A stretch of DNA of 10,583 nt from Actinomycetota bacterium (GCA_030837445.1 JAUPKM010000122.1:1-10583); one strand, 5' to 3'; counted from the stretch's first letter, positions 1-6,936 are shown. Numbers and translations: made by a program. Notes: generated by a model from the sequence alone, not told the origin.

Positions 1-939
1 ATCGGCGACATTCTCGGCCAGGAGTCGATATTTCCGTTCCGAGGCGAGGAGGCTGTCCGCGTTGTCCCTTAGCGCAGTCCGATCCGATTCACTGGCTTCA
101 AGCAGCGCATGCTCCCGGCGGCTCAGCCGATAGGCGGCGGTGCCGAGAACCACCGTGGCCGTGGCCGTGGCGAATGTCAGCGCCAGATCATCGCTCAGGC
201 CGACGGCAAGGTAGGCGCGCCGCGACAGCCCGACGAGCAACGGAAATCCGGCCAGGATCATGCCCAGCCGGATCAATGACAGCCGGTCGGATCGGGCGAG
301 CAGCCACGCGGGTCGCACCAGCAGGCAGGCCACGCCGAGCAGCAGCAGACCAAAGGCGGTCGTCATCGCCATGCCGGTCGAGGGCGCGAACTCTAACCGG
401 GCGACAGCACCGAACAGGTAGGCCACGATGGTCACGAACGGGAAGGCCATCGCGGCCACAAGGCAACCCGCCCAAGCGGCGCGAAACCCCCGTCGATTCG
501 TCCGTGTGAGCGCCACCGCGACCGACAGCAAGAGCACCGAGGCCGCCGTTGGTGGGCTGGGGCGACCCGGCAAGGTCGCTTGCATCGTGCGGACCGCGTC
601 GCCGAACCACACCTGATCCAGCCCGAACGTCCGCCCGGTCAGATACTCCGTGAGGACGACGGCAGCAGTGACTGCGACTGCCGCCGCCAAGCCCCGCCCG
701 ACCCACACCCGAGCAGGCGATGGGCGGCCCGAGTGCACCAGGATCGCCGACGCCAAAGCCGCCAGCCACAGAGCCGTCCACGGCGTCATCGGCGGCCAGG
801 CCGGGTGGACGCGGGTCAACGCCTGGATTCCCGTCGCCCATCCCACCCAGGCCATGGCACCGAGGACCAGGACGAGCACAGCGGCGACGCGGCCCCAGCC
901 GAGCAACGTTCGTTCCAGCCTGGTGGGGATTACTGCCAT
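1..939 (-). CDS. Multi-pass membrane sensor protein with PAS domain, 3' end outside window
   Basis: An open frame runs from an ATG at 939 to the left edge without a stop (313 codons). I translated it by hand. Residues about 14-270 form roughly eight hydrophobic segments (about 14-36, 53-69, 78-97, 131-145, 155-180, 188-208, 222-240, 250-270), followed by a charged linker (SRREHALLEASESDRTALRD) and then SERKYRLLAENVAD, the typical opening of a PAS domain. Membrane-anchored PAS proteins of this design usually end in a GGDEF diguanylate cyclase or a histidine kinase. The output domain lies outside the window, so the enzyme type is unknown. The start has a G-rich stretch (GAGTGGGGG) a few bases upstream; no better in-frame ATG/GTG start is evident in the 141-base gap to hmp. 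It lies downstream of hmp on the same strand and could be co-transcribed. The 217-codon frame at 188-841 on this strand is a shadow of this gene. Confidence 0.8.
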   Translation of the reverse strand, partial: MAVIPTRLERTLLGWGRVAAVLVLVLGAMAWVGWATGIQALTRVHPAWPPMTPWTALWLAALASAILVHSGRPSPARVWVGRGLAAAVAVTAAVVLTEYLTGRTFGLDQVWFGDAVRTMQATLPGRPSPPTAASVLLLSVAVALTRTNRRGFRAAWAGCLVAAMAFPFVTIVAYLFGAVARLEFAPSTGMAMTTAFGLLLLGVACLLVRPAWLLARSDRLSLIRLGMILAGFPLLVGLSRRAYLAVGLSDDLALTFATATATVVLGTAAYRLSRREHALLEASESDRTALRDNADSLLASERKYRLLAENVAD

Positions 940-1080
940 CCGGCCCCCACTCAGAGATTCGCTGCCAGGCCCCCGCTCTGGAGCCGCCCCCGCATTTTGC
1001 CCCAGATACCGGTGACCCGTCCGGTGTAGGCGAGTCTCATTTGCGTTTCGGTCGGCTCCCTCACGAGCGTGCTAACCACT

Positions 1081-2322
1081 TCAGCTACCGGTGCTCTCCA
1101 CGTTGTCGGGGTTCTGGGCCCACAGGTCGGGGCCGAAGACTTCGTAGTGGATACGCTCGGCGGAGATGCCCTTGTCGAGCAGGGCCTTTCGGGTCGTCTG
1201 CATGAACGGCAGCGGACCGCACATGAATACCGTCGCGTCCGAGGGGATCTGAATGTCCGATAGGTCCATGCGCCCGGGGCGGGCGGGATGCAACGTGGGC
1301 GCGGACTCGGCGTCCTCCTCGTACCAGTTCTGCGCCTTCGCGTCGCCCATGGCGAGCACCTGGCGACGCAGATGGGCGTAGAGCGCATGGTTGCTATGTG
1401 AGGTGTCGGCGTGGAAGATCCGCACTTGGCGGTCGGGCTGGCGACGTGACAGGTCCTCGACGATGGCCGCGATCGGGGTGATCCCGATGCCCGCCGAGAC
1501 GAGCACCAGCGGGCCGTCGGACTCGTCGAGCACCAGGTCGCCGCACGGCTGCGAGACATCCAGTACCGCGCCGGGTTTCGCGTTGTCGCCCAGCCAGTTC
1601 GAGACCTGGCCGTCCGGGTTGCCCCCGACGCCGCGGACGCGCTTGATGGTCACCCGAAGCGAGTTGCCCTGCGGCCCGGAGGAGATCGTGTACTGCCGTG
1701 GCTGTCGCTCACCGCCCGGCAGGTCGACGGCGATCGCGACATACTGGCCGGTCTGGTGATCGGGGGTCTTGCCCTCGACCGGGGCGAGGACGAGCGAGAA
1801 GATTTCCGGACTCTCGTCGATTCGCTCGACGACCCGGTACTTGCGCCACGGCTGCTCGGGGTCGGTGCCCCCGAGCGCGTAGAGGCGGGCCTCCTCGGCG
1901 AGGAGTTGGCAGCCGAAGAGCCAGTAGACCTCGTCCCACGCGGCCGCGATCTCGGGGGTGACGGCGTCGCCGAGGACGTCGCCGATGGCCCACATGAGGT
2001 GGTGGCCGACGATCGGATACTCGTAGGACTTGATACCCAGCGACACGTGCTTGTGGGCGATCCGGCGCATGACCGGACCGAAGTCGGGCGCGTCCGGGTC
2101 GATGAGGTTCACCGCATACGCGACGACGCTGGCGGCCAGCGCTTGCGGTTGCTCACCGATCGCCTGGTTCGCCTTGTTGAACACCCGCATCAACTCGGGG
2201 TGCGCCGCGAACATATGCGGATAGAACCGTGTGGTGATCTCGACGGAGTTCTCGGCGACGACGCCGGCGGTCGCCTTGACTACGGCGGTGGACTCGGGTG
2301 ACAACATCTCAGAGGACAACAT
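1081..2322 (-). CDS. hmp: Flavohemoglobin / nitric oxide dioxygenase
   Basis: Cytosolic enzyme of the Hmp family, which oxidises nitric oxide to nitrate with O2 and NAD(P)H using haem and FAD. The 413 residues match the family length. The globin domain spans about 6-145: Y34 (TRFYPHMF) is the distal B10 tyrosine, Q58 (GEQ) the E7 glutamine, H92 (AHKHVS) the proximal haem ligand, with Y102 and E144 in the positions of the proximal-pocket Tyr and Glu. The FAD-binding domain (about 155-265) has the RQYT motif (209-212). The NAD-binding domain has SAGIGITP (276-283), CGP (368-370) and the closing YEVFGP (393-398). ATG 2322 is used here; an in-frame ATG at 2307 aligns better with the start of E. 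coli Hmp, and neither has a clear ribosome binding site. It is divergent from fdxA, suggesting shared control. All catalytic residues I checked are present, so it should be active. Confidence 0.95.
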   Translation of the reverse strand: MLSSEMLSPESTAVVKATAGVVAENSVEITTRFYPHMFAAHPELMRVFNKANQAIGEQPQALAASVVAYAVNLIDPDAPDFGPVMRRIAHKHVSLGIKSYEYPIVGHHLMWAIGDVLGDAVTPEIAAAWDEVYWLFGCQLLAEEARLYALGGTDPEQPWRKYRVVERIDESPEIFSLVLAPVEGKTPDHQTGQYVAIAVDLPGGERQPRQYTISSGPQGNSLRVTIKRVRGVGGNPDGQVSNWLGDNAKPGAVLDVSQPCGDLVLDESDGPLVLVSAGIGITPIAAIVEDLSRRQPDRQVRIFHADTSHSNHALYAHLRRQVLAMGDAKAQNWYEEDAESAPTLHPARPGRMDLSDIQIPSDATVFMCGPLPFMQTTRKALLDKGISAERIHYEVFGPDLWAQNPDNVESTGS

Positions 2323-2331
2323 TTGGGGACT
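2323..2331. promoter_or_regulatory. Candidate DosR (DevR) half-site
   Basis: TTGGGGACT exactly matches one half of the mycobacterial DosR consensus (TTSGGGACT-WW-AGTCCCSAA). The second half is poorly conserved. It touches the hmp start codon and sits about 117-125 bases upstream of fdxA. FdxA genes are known DosR-regulon members in mycobacteria, which makes the match worth noting. The odd position for hmp and the missing second half keep confidence low. Confidence 0.3.
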
Positions 2332-2355
2332 CGTTTCACGGGGCCAGGGATTTGC

Positions 2356-2361
2356 ATCGTA
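2356..2361 (-). promoter_or_regulatory. Possible -10 element of hmp
   Basis: On the minus strand TACGAT fits the actinobacterial -10 pattern TANNNT and would place the transcript start about 25 bases upstream of the hmp ATG. I see no convincing -35 hexamer. Weak evidence. Confidence 0.25.
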
Positions 2362-2434
2362 TGCGAGCGGTTGACGGCCATGGCTTGAGCGACCGGCATT
2401 TCACGACCCTCTAATTTTTACTAGTCGCGTTGTC

Positions 2435-2440
2435 TAAACT
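2435..2440 (+). promoter_or_regulatory. -10 element for a leaderless fdxA transcript
   Basis: TAAACT (TANNNT) ends exactly 7 bases before the fdxA ATG at 2448, and there is no Shine-Dalgarno sequence in front of that ATG. This is the standard arrangement of leaderless mycobacterial mRNAs, where transcription starts at the A of the start codon. A weak dyad, AACT-CA-AGTT (2437-2446), overlaps it and could be an operator. Confidence 0.45.
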
Positions 2441-2447
2441 CAAGTTC

Positions 2448-2792
2448 ATGACATACGTGATTGGGAAGCCATGTGTCGATGTGATGGATCGGTCGTGCGT
2501 CGAGGAGTGTCCTGTCGACTGCATCTACGAAGGCGAGCGAGCGTTGTACATCCACCCCGACGAATGCGTGGACTGCGGTGCCTGTGAACCGGTGTGCCCG
2601 GTCGAGGCGATCTTCTACGAGGACGACCTCCCCGAAGAGCTGCAGCCACACCTGGACGACAACGCGGCCTTCTTCACCGAAACGCTGCGAGGCCGTGACG
2701 AGGCGCTGAACTCCCCAGGAGGCGCAGCAAAAGTCGGTCCCGTGGGTGCGGACACGCAGCTTGTCGCGGGCTTGCCCAGGACGGATGAATGA
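2448..2792 (+). CDS. fdxA: 7Fe ferredoxin (3Fe-4S/4Fe-4S)
   Basis: A small soluble electron carrier of 114 residues. C9, C17 and C50 fit the three ligands of the [3Fe-4S] cluster. C40-x2-C43-x2-C46 with C21 fit the [4Fe-4S] cluster, and both CP motifs (C21-P, C50-P) are present. The start MTYVIGKPCVDV is the usual N-terminus of the mycobacterial FdxA family, so the ATG at 2448 is preferred over an in-frame TTG at 2430. The C-terminal tail from about residue 78 is the usual variable part. In mycobacteria FdxA is induced by hypoxia and nitric oxide through DosR; its redox partner is unknown. It heads a four-gene operon, and its stop overlaps the next start (ATGA). It is divergent from hmp and may share its control region. 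Confidence 0.93.
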   Translation: MTYVIGKPCVDVMDRSCVEECPVDCIYEGERALYIHPDECVDCGACEPVCPVEAIFYEDDLPEELQPHLDDNAAFFTETLRGRDEALNSPGGAAKVGPVGADTQLVAGLPRTDE

Positions 2793-3457
2793 GCGCGACC
2801 AAGAGTCGGTCGGAGGAGTCCGGTAGTCGTCGCGAAGATGTACTGGCCGCATTGAGGGGTGGGGCCAACGCGATGACGATAGTGGCGATCGCAGATCAGC
2901 TTGCGGTGCACCCCAATACCGTCCGGTTCCATCTGGGCACCTTGGTAACCGACGGCAGGGTCGAGCGCGTCGAACCGGGCCACAACGGACCAGGCCGTCC
3001 GCCGCTGATGTTCCGAGCCGTCCGTGGGATGGACCCCGGCGGTACTCGGCGCTACCGCCTGCTCGCCGAGATTCTCACCTTGGGCTTTTCCGGCGACCGC
3101 AACGCCAGCGCCAAGGCCCTTACGGCCGGCCGGGCGTGGGCACGCGGGGTGACCCGCCCGACGCGCAAGGCGCCGGGCGTGCAGGAGTCGATCAATCGGC
3201 TGGTCGGCCTGCTCGGCGAGCTCGGGTTTGCCCCGCAGCGGCGGGAATCGGACGGCGAAGCACAAGTCGGACTGCGCCATTGCCCGTTCCTCGAACTCGC
3301 TGAGGGGAGGTCCGCCGTCGTCTGCCCGATTCACCTGGGGCTCATGCAGGGGGCGTTGGAAGCGTGGCGGTCGCCCGTCACGGTTGACCGGCTGGATGCG
3401 TTCGTCGAACCGGACCTGTGCCTGGTCCACCTTGCACCGACCGCGGCCGCATCGTGA
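2789..3457 (+). CDS. Winged-helix transcriptional regulator with SufR-like cysteines
   Basis: The 222-residue protein has an N-terminal winged helix-turn-helix at about 16-78: the helix MTIVAIADQLAV is followed by the recognition helix HPNTVRFHLGTL and a basic GPGRPPLMF wing. The C-terminal part holds three cysteines, C165 (RHCPF), C179 (VVCPIH) and C211 (DLCLVHL). This C-x13-C-x31-C layout resembles the [Fe-S]-binding cysteines of the SufR family. By analogy it may bind an Fe-S cluster and respond to nitric oxide, oxidants or iron. That is an inference; it is not SufR itself, since no suf genes are nearby. The start ATG overlaps the fdxA stop (ATGA) and has AGGA 7 bases upstream. Its place between fdxA and two small genes, opposite hmp, makes it the likely local regulator of both transcription units. 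Confidence 0.85.
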   Translation: MSATKSRSEESGSRREDVLAALRGGANAMTIVAIADQLAVHPNTVRFHLGTLVTDGRVERVEPGHNGPGRPPLMFRAVRGMDPGGTRRYRLLAEILTLGFSGDRNASAKALTAGRAWARGVTRPTRKAPGVQESINRLVGLLGELGFAPQRRESDGEAQVGLRHCPFLELAEGRSAVVCPIHLGLMQGALEAWRSPVTVDRLDAFVEPDLCLVHLAPTAAAS

Positions 3458-3879
3458 GCCTCGGTGCGGCGATTGCCGCCGCTCTGACCTTCGTCTGGCT
3501 TGGCCTGGTGCTCGCCATTTCGTTCCTGGAGGCGCCGCTGAAGTTCCGAGCTCCCGGGGTAACCCTCCAGATCGGAGTTGGCATTGGCCGCCTGGTTTTC
3601 CGTGCGCTTAACACTGTCGAAGCGCTGCTGGCCGTAGGCATCCTCATCGCCCTGGTGGCGGGCCATCCGCCTGTCGGCTTCATCGTGGCGTTTGCGATTG
3701 TCGTCGTCGGGCTGCTCGTCCAATTGCTGGGCGTGCGGCCGCGGTTGAAGCGCCGCTCCGATGCGGTGTTGGCCGGTCAGAATGCCCCTCGCTCGCGCGC
3801 CCACTACGCCTACGTTGCGCTCGAAGTGACCAAGCTGGTTGCCTTGGCCATGGGCGGATTTCTCCTGCTTACCAACTGA
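3454..3879 (+). CDS. Small four-helix membrane protein of unknown function
   Basis: GTG at 3454 overlaps the stop of the regulator gene (GTGA) and gives a 141-residue protein that starts directly with a membrane helix. An ATG 36 bases upstream in the same frame would add a hydrophilic PGPPCTDRGRI leader and is less likely. Four hydrophobic segments are visible: about 4-24, 51-69, 73-93 and 117-139. The conserved-looking loop after helix 1 reads EAPLKFRAPGV, followed by GIGRLVFRALNTVEALLA, and a basic loop (RPRLKRRSD) precedes the last helix. The general shape recalls small DUF4149/TMEM205-type proteins, but I do not recognise the family with certainty. Translational coupling to the regulator and fdxA suggests a part in the same stress response, for example at the membrane or respiratory chain. 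That role is only inferred from context. Confidence 0.8.
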   Translation: MSLGAAIAAALTFVWLGLVLAISFLEAPLKFRAPGVTLQIGVGIGRLVFRALNTVEALLAVGILIALVAGHPPVGFIVAFAIVVVGLLVQLLGVRPRLKRRSDAVLAGQNAPRSRAHYAYVALEVTKLVALAMGGFLLLTN

Positions 3880-3881
3880 AT

Positions 3882-3890
3882 AGGAAAGGA
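3882..3890 (+). promoter_or_regulatory. Ribosome binding site of the cupin gene
   Basis: The purine-rich AGGAAAGGA lies 8 bases before the GTG at 3899. It decides that start over the in-frame ATG at 3923, which has no such site. It is the clearest ribosome binding site of this operon. Confidence 0.7.
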
Positions 3891-3898
3891 ACAAACAG

Positions 3899-4243
3899 GT
3901 GCAACCCATCTCTCTAATCAACATGGTCGAGGAGAAGTTGACCGAGGCGCGCCAGGCTCATAGTGGCCGGGCAGCACACACAATTCACGGCGGCCACGAT
4001 CATGACCTGCGCCAGACGGTACTGGCGCTGATCGCCGGACATGAGTTGGGTGAACACGACAGCCCGGGAGAGGCGACTCTGCAAGTGCTGCACGGCCACG
4101 TCCGTCTGCACGGCAAATCCACTGTGTGGGATGGGAAGACCGGTGATTACCTCATCATCCCGCCCGAGCGGCATTCACTCACGGCGATCGACGACTCGGT
4201 GGTCCTACTTACTGTCGTTGCGCAGCAGTTTCCGCGTCACTGA
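3899..4243 (+). CDS. Small single-domain cupin protein
   Basis: The 114-residue soluble protein has a histidine-rich N-terminal part (H21, H27, H30, H33, H35) and one beta-barrel cupin domain at about 38-110. Cupin motif 1 reads GHELGEHDSPGEATLQVLHG, with H48, H53, E58 and H65 as possible metal ligands, and motif 2 reads GDYLIIPPERHSL with H92 as ligand. Small cupins of this kind bind a metal; their substrates are mostly unknown, and I assign no reaction. A good ribosome binding site (AGGAAAGGA) precedes the GTG start, which lies 19 bases after the membrane-protein stop, so it is the last gene of the fdxA operon. A convergent recombinase operon follows after an 87-base gap. Confidence 0.87.
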   Translation: MQPISLINMVEEKLTEARQAHSGRAAHTIHGGHDHDLRQTVLALIAGHELGEHDSPGEATLQVLHGHVRLHGKSTVWDGKTGDYLIIPPERHSLTAIDDSVVLLTVVAQQFPRH

Positions 4244-4307
4244 GTCCGCTGCACCGACGGCTCGCAGATTTGGATACCTGCCTGATGCCGACGTTCAAGG
4301 CGTTGTC

Positions 4308-4322
4308 GGCCGCGGGGCGGCC
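4308..4322. terminator. GC-rich hairpin between convergent operons
   Basis: The inverted repeat GGCCGC-GGG-GCGGCC gives a 6-base-pair all-GC stem with a 3-base loop. It lies between the cupin stop (4243) and the stop of the convergent small-protein gene (4331). There is no T-tract on either side, so it would be a non-canonical terminator for either direction. The rest of the 87-base gap (4244-4330) shows no coding potential and no dprA sequence. Confidence 0.35.
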
Positions 4323-4330
4323 ACAGAGAG

Positions 4331-4774
4331 TCACCGGTTAACAGTTCGCCGGCTGTGCATGGAGGCAACGTTGATGTCGGGGCTGCCAGCTTTGAGCAGT
4401 TGTTCGTTTTCCAGGGTCAGTTCGTTGATGATGACGGCGTACTGCTGGACGAGCCGTTCCAGCGATTGGCAGTGGTCGGTGAGTTCGGCGTTTTTTTGCC
4501 GCAGCTTCACGATCGGGTCGTTGTCGTCATCATGCGCGTGGGCTGCCCGCCGAGCCGCGACCGCGAGCCGCTGGAAGTGGTCCCGAAGGTCAGTGTGCTT
4601 CTGGGCAATGACCCAGTACTTGACGTCGGCTTCGACCGCGAGTTGCGACACCGACAGGTTGCCGCTGCAGCGCTGGGGCTTCCCGCTGAGCATCCGGTCG
4701 GCGGCCGCCAGGATGCCCACGCGTTGCGGATCGGCTTCTTCGGTTCGCCAGCTTGTGGTCGCGGTCCTGTTCAC
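4331..4774 (-). CDS. Small coiled-coil accessory protein of recombinase trio (TnpC/GinD-like)
   Basis: The 147-residue hydrophilic protein is the last gene of the recombinase operon. Its N-terminal half has a helix-turn-helix-like stretch (about 38-67, NLSVSQLAVEADVKYWVIAQ). Residues about 86-128 form a heptad-rich helix likely to be a coiled coil (LRQKNAELTD, LERLVQQYAV, LTLENEQLLK). Size, position and architecture match the small fourth protein of GInt islands and TnpC of Tn554 (DUF6262-like), which aid recombination rather than catalyse it. The GTG start overlaps the stop of the upstream recombinase (GTGA) and has a strong AGGAG 5 bases upstream. DNA binding or bridging of the recombinases is inferred; I see no catalytic motif. 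Confidence 0.75.
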   Translation of the reverse strand: MNRTATTSWRTEEADPQRVGILAAADRMLSGKPQRCSGNLSVSQLAVEADVKYWVIAQKHTDLRDHFQRLAVAARRAAHAHDDDNDPIVKLRQKNAELTDHCQSLERLVQQYAVIINELTLENEQLLKAGSPDINVASMHSRRTVNR

Positions 4775-6936
4775 GGTGTCTCCTGCTCGGCGGTTTCACG
4801 TTCGTCGCCCTCGTGGGTGTCGATGATCCGTTGAAGGCGTTCGATCGTGGCGTTCAGCCGCTGATGACGGGGGCTGGGCGCCAGAGATGTTCTCTGTGCG
4901 GTTTGCAGTTCGGCGACTTCGTGACGCAGCGCCGCTATGTCGCGGTCGGTGTACGCCTTGTTGCGGCAGTTGGGCCGGCAGTCGGTCTGATCAGGGGTGG
5001 CGGTCTTGTCCCCCTCGCTTGTTCGAATCTGGCAAAGCGCTTTGTCCGGGTCGAACACGCACGTCATCGCCCGGCCTGGGAAGACCTGCAGGAGGGGATT
5101 CGTCAGCATGTCTTTGGCCTGCTGGGTGTTCTTGAGGACACGGCCGCTGAACTTGTGGTGGGCGCCTTCGACCCTGCTGCGGTAGACCGGGGCGGCGGGT
5201 CCACTGACATGCTCCCCGGACCGCAATTCGTCGTAGTCGTCGCTCAACAGCTCGAGTCGGTACAGCCAGTCCTCGAAGGCTTTCTCGTCAGGGAACCCGG
5301 ACTGGTAGCTGCCGCTGTAGCCGAGGGTCATTTGAACGTGGACATGCCCGTATTGGATTGCCCCTGCGATCAAGCCTCGGGGTTTGCGGACGATGTGCCA
5401 GGCGAGTGTGCGGCGAAACCGCGACGGGCTGATCGCGCCCTCAGGATCCGGCGGGATGACGTCGCCGTCGCGGCCGTTTTCGCGGGCGTAGGCGTTCACC
5501 CAGTCCACGAATGCCGCGATATCGTCCCCCATCCGCGTGCTCGTGCGACCTCTGCCGGGGCGGATTCCTGGATGTCCGTAGGTGGCGGAGGGATTGAGCT
5601 GGTTGGGGAATAGCAGTGGTTGCTCGTGGAGGTGCTCGAGGACTTCGACCGCGCGCGCTGTCTCTTCGACAACGACCCAGGGGTCCGCGCGGATCTCCCC
5701 TTGGGGGATCTTCTCCCTCTTGCCGTCGACGGCTCCCTTGAACTTGCGGCCCTCCATCATCCAGATCCCAGTTTTGAGGTCGCGGGATGCGCATCCCCCC
5801 TGGAGGTTCAACACCTCACCGGGGCGCATGCCCGACAGATAGGCGATGACGATGAAGCAGGCGGTCCGCAACAGCACGGCCATGTGCCGCGCTTCTGAAT
5901 ACCCGATCTGATTGTGACGCCACGGGACACCGTCGATGCCTCCGGTGATCGGTGCACCGACGGGCACATGGTCGCTGACCGCAATCCCAGAGCGCTCGAT
6001 CGTCTCACGGATACCGAAACAGTCGCGATAAAACGTTTGCGTGCGCGTCTGGAGGACCCGAACCAGGTGTGGGTAGTCGATTTCGAGATTCCCGTCTTCG
6101 GTGCGGCGCCCCGGTAGAGTGCCGCCGCTGCGCCGTAGCCGGTCCAGGTACTCCTGCGCCGCCGCGGTCGTGAGGGTTTGACGCGGGAATTGTTTCCGCA
6201 GCGTCGCGTCGCGAACGTCGCCGTATCGCCACAAGGCGAGATGGTCGTGGAAGGCGGCGGTGATGTCGCGGGAGAAGTCGTTGACGAATCGCAGCGCCCA
6301 CATCAGGAGCGAATCAATGGTGTCGGTGTTGATGCGTGGTGTCCGATTCACCCCCGGCGTGGCCGGGTTGCCCAGCAGATCACGGAGGTCCGCCCCGTCC
6401 CATGACGGGGATGCCGGCAGTCGGATGTCCTCGGGAAGGATCATCCGATAGCCCCAGAAACGCACAACCTCCCCCAGCAAGTCCCGTTTCGTACGCTCGC
6501 CGACATTGGCGGCGAGCACGTCACTGAGGTAGCGCTCCAGGTCCTCGTCGCGCACGTCGCCGAATCCCTGGATACCGTTGGTGTGCAGCCACCGGACAAA
6601 AGCCCCCAAATCCCCAAACGCGTCCTCAATCGAGCGAAGGGCTAACCGGCGGACAGTTCCCCCGCGTTGCCGTCGCGGCGCGTCGATGTTGATCAGACAC
6701 CAGAAATAGCGTTTGAGGGCGGCCCTGTACTCCGGCGGCACCGCCGTGAAATTCAGGCCGAACCCCTCTACGTGAGATTCGAACACCCCGGGGGTGAGGT
6801 TCCACCGATCCTCGTTATAGACCGAACAGGTAGCGGGATTGGCCTCTGGATTGATGGTGCGGTCGAGCAGCACTGGGGTGTCCGGGAGCGGATTCGGGAT
6901 GGGGGCACCGGCGAAGATTGCTTCAGGGTTGGTCAT
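4771..6936 (-). CDS. Tyrosine recombinase, third of trio (GinC-like, 721 aa)
   Basis: A large site-specific recombinase of the phage-integrase class. The N-terminal 340 residues would hold the DNA-binding arm and core-binding domains. The catalytic domain spans about 345-545, with R371 in the box I motif LSGMRPGEV, the box II region SPSRFRRTLAWH with R508, YGH (H531) and a candidate nucleophile Y540 in TLGYSGSY. The usual box II histidine (H-x-x-R) is replaced by serine (S505). The C-terminal extension carries four cysteines, C626, C635, C653 and C657 (C-x8-C-x17-C-x3-C), possibly a zinc site, then a helical coiled-coil-like tail (about 664-706). The length is about twice that of a typical lambda-type integrase. 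The ATG start overlaps the upstream recombinase stop (ATGA), and the end overlaps the small coiled-coil gene, so translation is coupled. Confidence is high for the family, moderate for catalytic activity. Confidence 0.87.
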   Translation of the reverse strand: MTNPEAIFAGAPIPNPLPDTPVLLDRTINPEANPATCSVYNEDRWNLTPGVFESHVEGFGLNFTAVPPEYRAALKRYFWCLINIDAPRRQRGGTVRRLALRSIEDAFGDLGAFVRWLHTNGIQGFGDVRDEDLERYLSDVLAANVGERTKRDLLGEVVRFWGYRMILPEDIRLPASPSWDGADLRDLLGNPATPGVNRTPRINTDTIDSLLMWALRFVNDFSRDITAAFHDHLALWRYGDVRDATLRKQFPRQTLTTAAAQEYLDRLRRSGGTLPGRRTEDGNLEIDYPHLVRVLQTRTQTFYRDCFGIRETIERSGIAVSDHVPVGAPITGGIDGVPWRHNQIGYSEARHMAVLLRTACFIVIAYLSGMRPGEVLNLQGGCASRDLKTGIWMMEGRKFKGAVDGKREKIPQGEIRADPWVVVEETARAVEVLEHLHEQPLLFPNQLNPSATYGHPGIRPGRGRTSTRMGDDIAAFVDWVNAYARENGRDGDVIPPDPEGAISPSRFRRTLAWHIVRKPRGLIAGAIQYGHVHVQMTLGYSGSYQSGFPDEKAFEDWLYRLELLSDDYDELRSGEHVSGPAAPVYRSRVEGAHHKFSGRVLKNTQQAKDMLTNPLLQVFPGRAMTCVFDPDKALCQIRTSEGDKTATPDQTDCRPNCRNKAYTDRDIAALRHEVAELQTAQRTSLAPSPRHQRLNATIERLQRIIDTHEGDERETAEQETP
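4780..4784 (-). promoter_or_regulatory. Ribosome binding site of the small coiled-coil gene
   Basis: AGGAG on the minus strand lies 5 bases before GTG 4774. It is the only strong Shine-Dalgarno inside the recombinase operon, suggesting the small protein is made in larger amounts than the recombinases. Confidence 0.6.

Noticed and set aside
188..841. 217-codon minus-strand ORF
   Set aside because: Rich in Arg, Gly and Pro without domain features, and it lies in another frame of the membrane sensor gene.
951..1040. 29-codon minus-strand ORF (MRLAYTGRVTGIWGKMRGRL...) between hmp and the sensor gene
   Set aside because: No well-placed ribosome binding site and no recognised family; it could be a small gene, but nothing beyond an open frame supports it.
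1020..1093. Minus-strand stretch resembling the D-arm of a tRNA (AGTGGTTAGCACGC), with ACCGGT copies about 80 bases apart
   Set aside because: No GTTCRA T-loop and no proper acceptor or anticodon stems could be built, and part of it is the hmp 3' end. Not a tRNA.
174..1205. Several overlapping plus-strand ORFs rich in Arg, Pro and Ala
   Set aside because: Shadow frames opposite the sensor gene and the hmp end; typical of GC-rich DNA.
2334..2405. Direct repeat TTTCACG at 2334-2340 and 2399-2405 in the divergent promoter region
   Set aside because: A 7-base repeat in about 120 bases is easily due to chance, and it matches no operator I know.
4753..5613. 286-codon plus-strand ORF, and similar long plus-strand ORFs at 6918-7580, 7608-8444 and 9197-9892
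   Set aside because: They lie opposite the recombinase genes, show no recognisable domains, and reflect GC-rich antisense frames.
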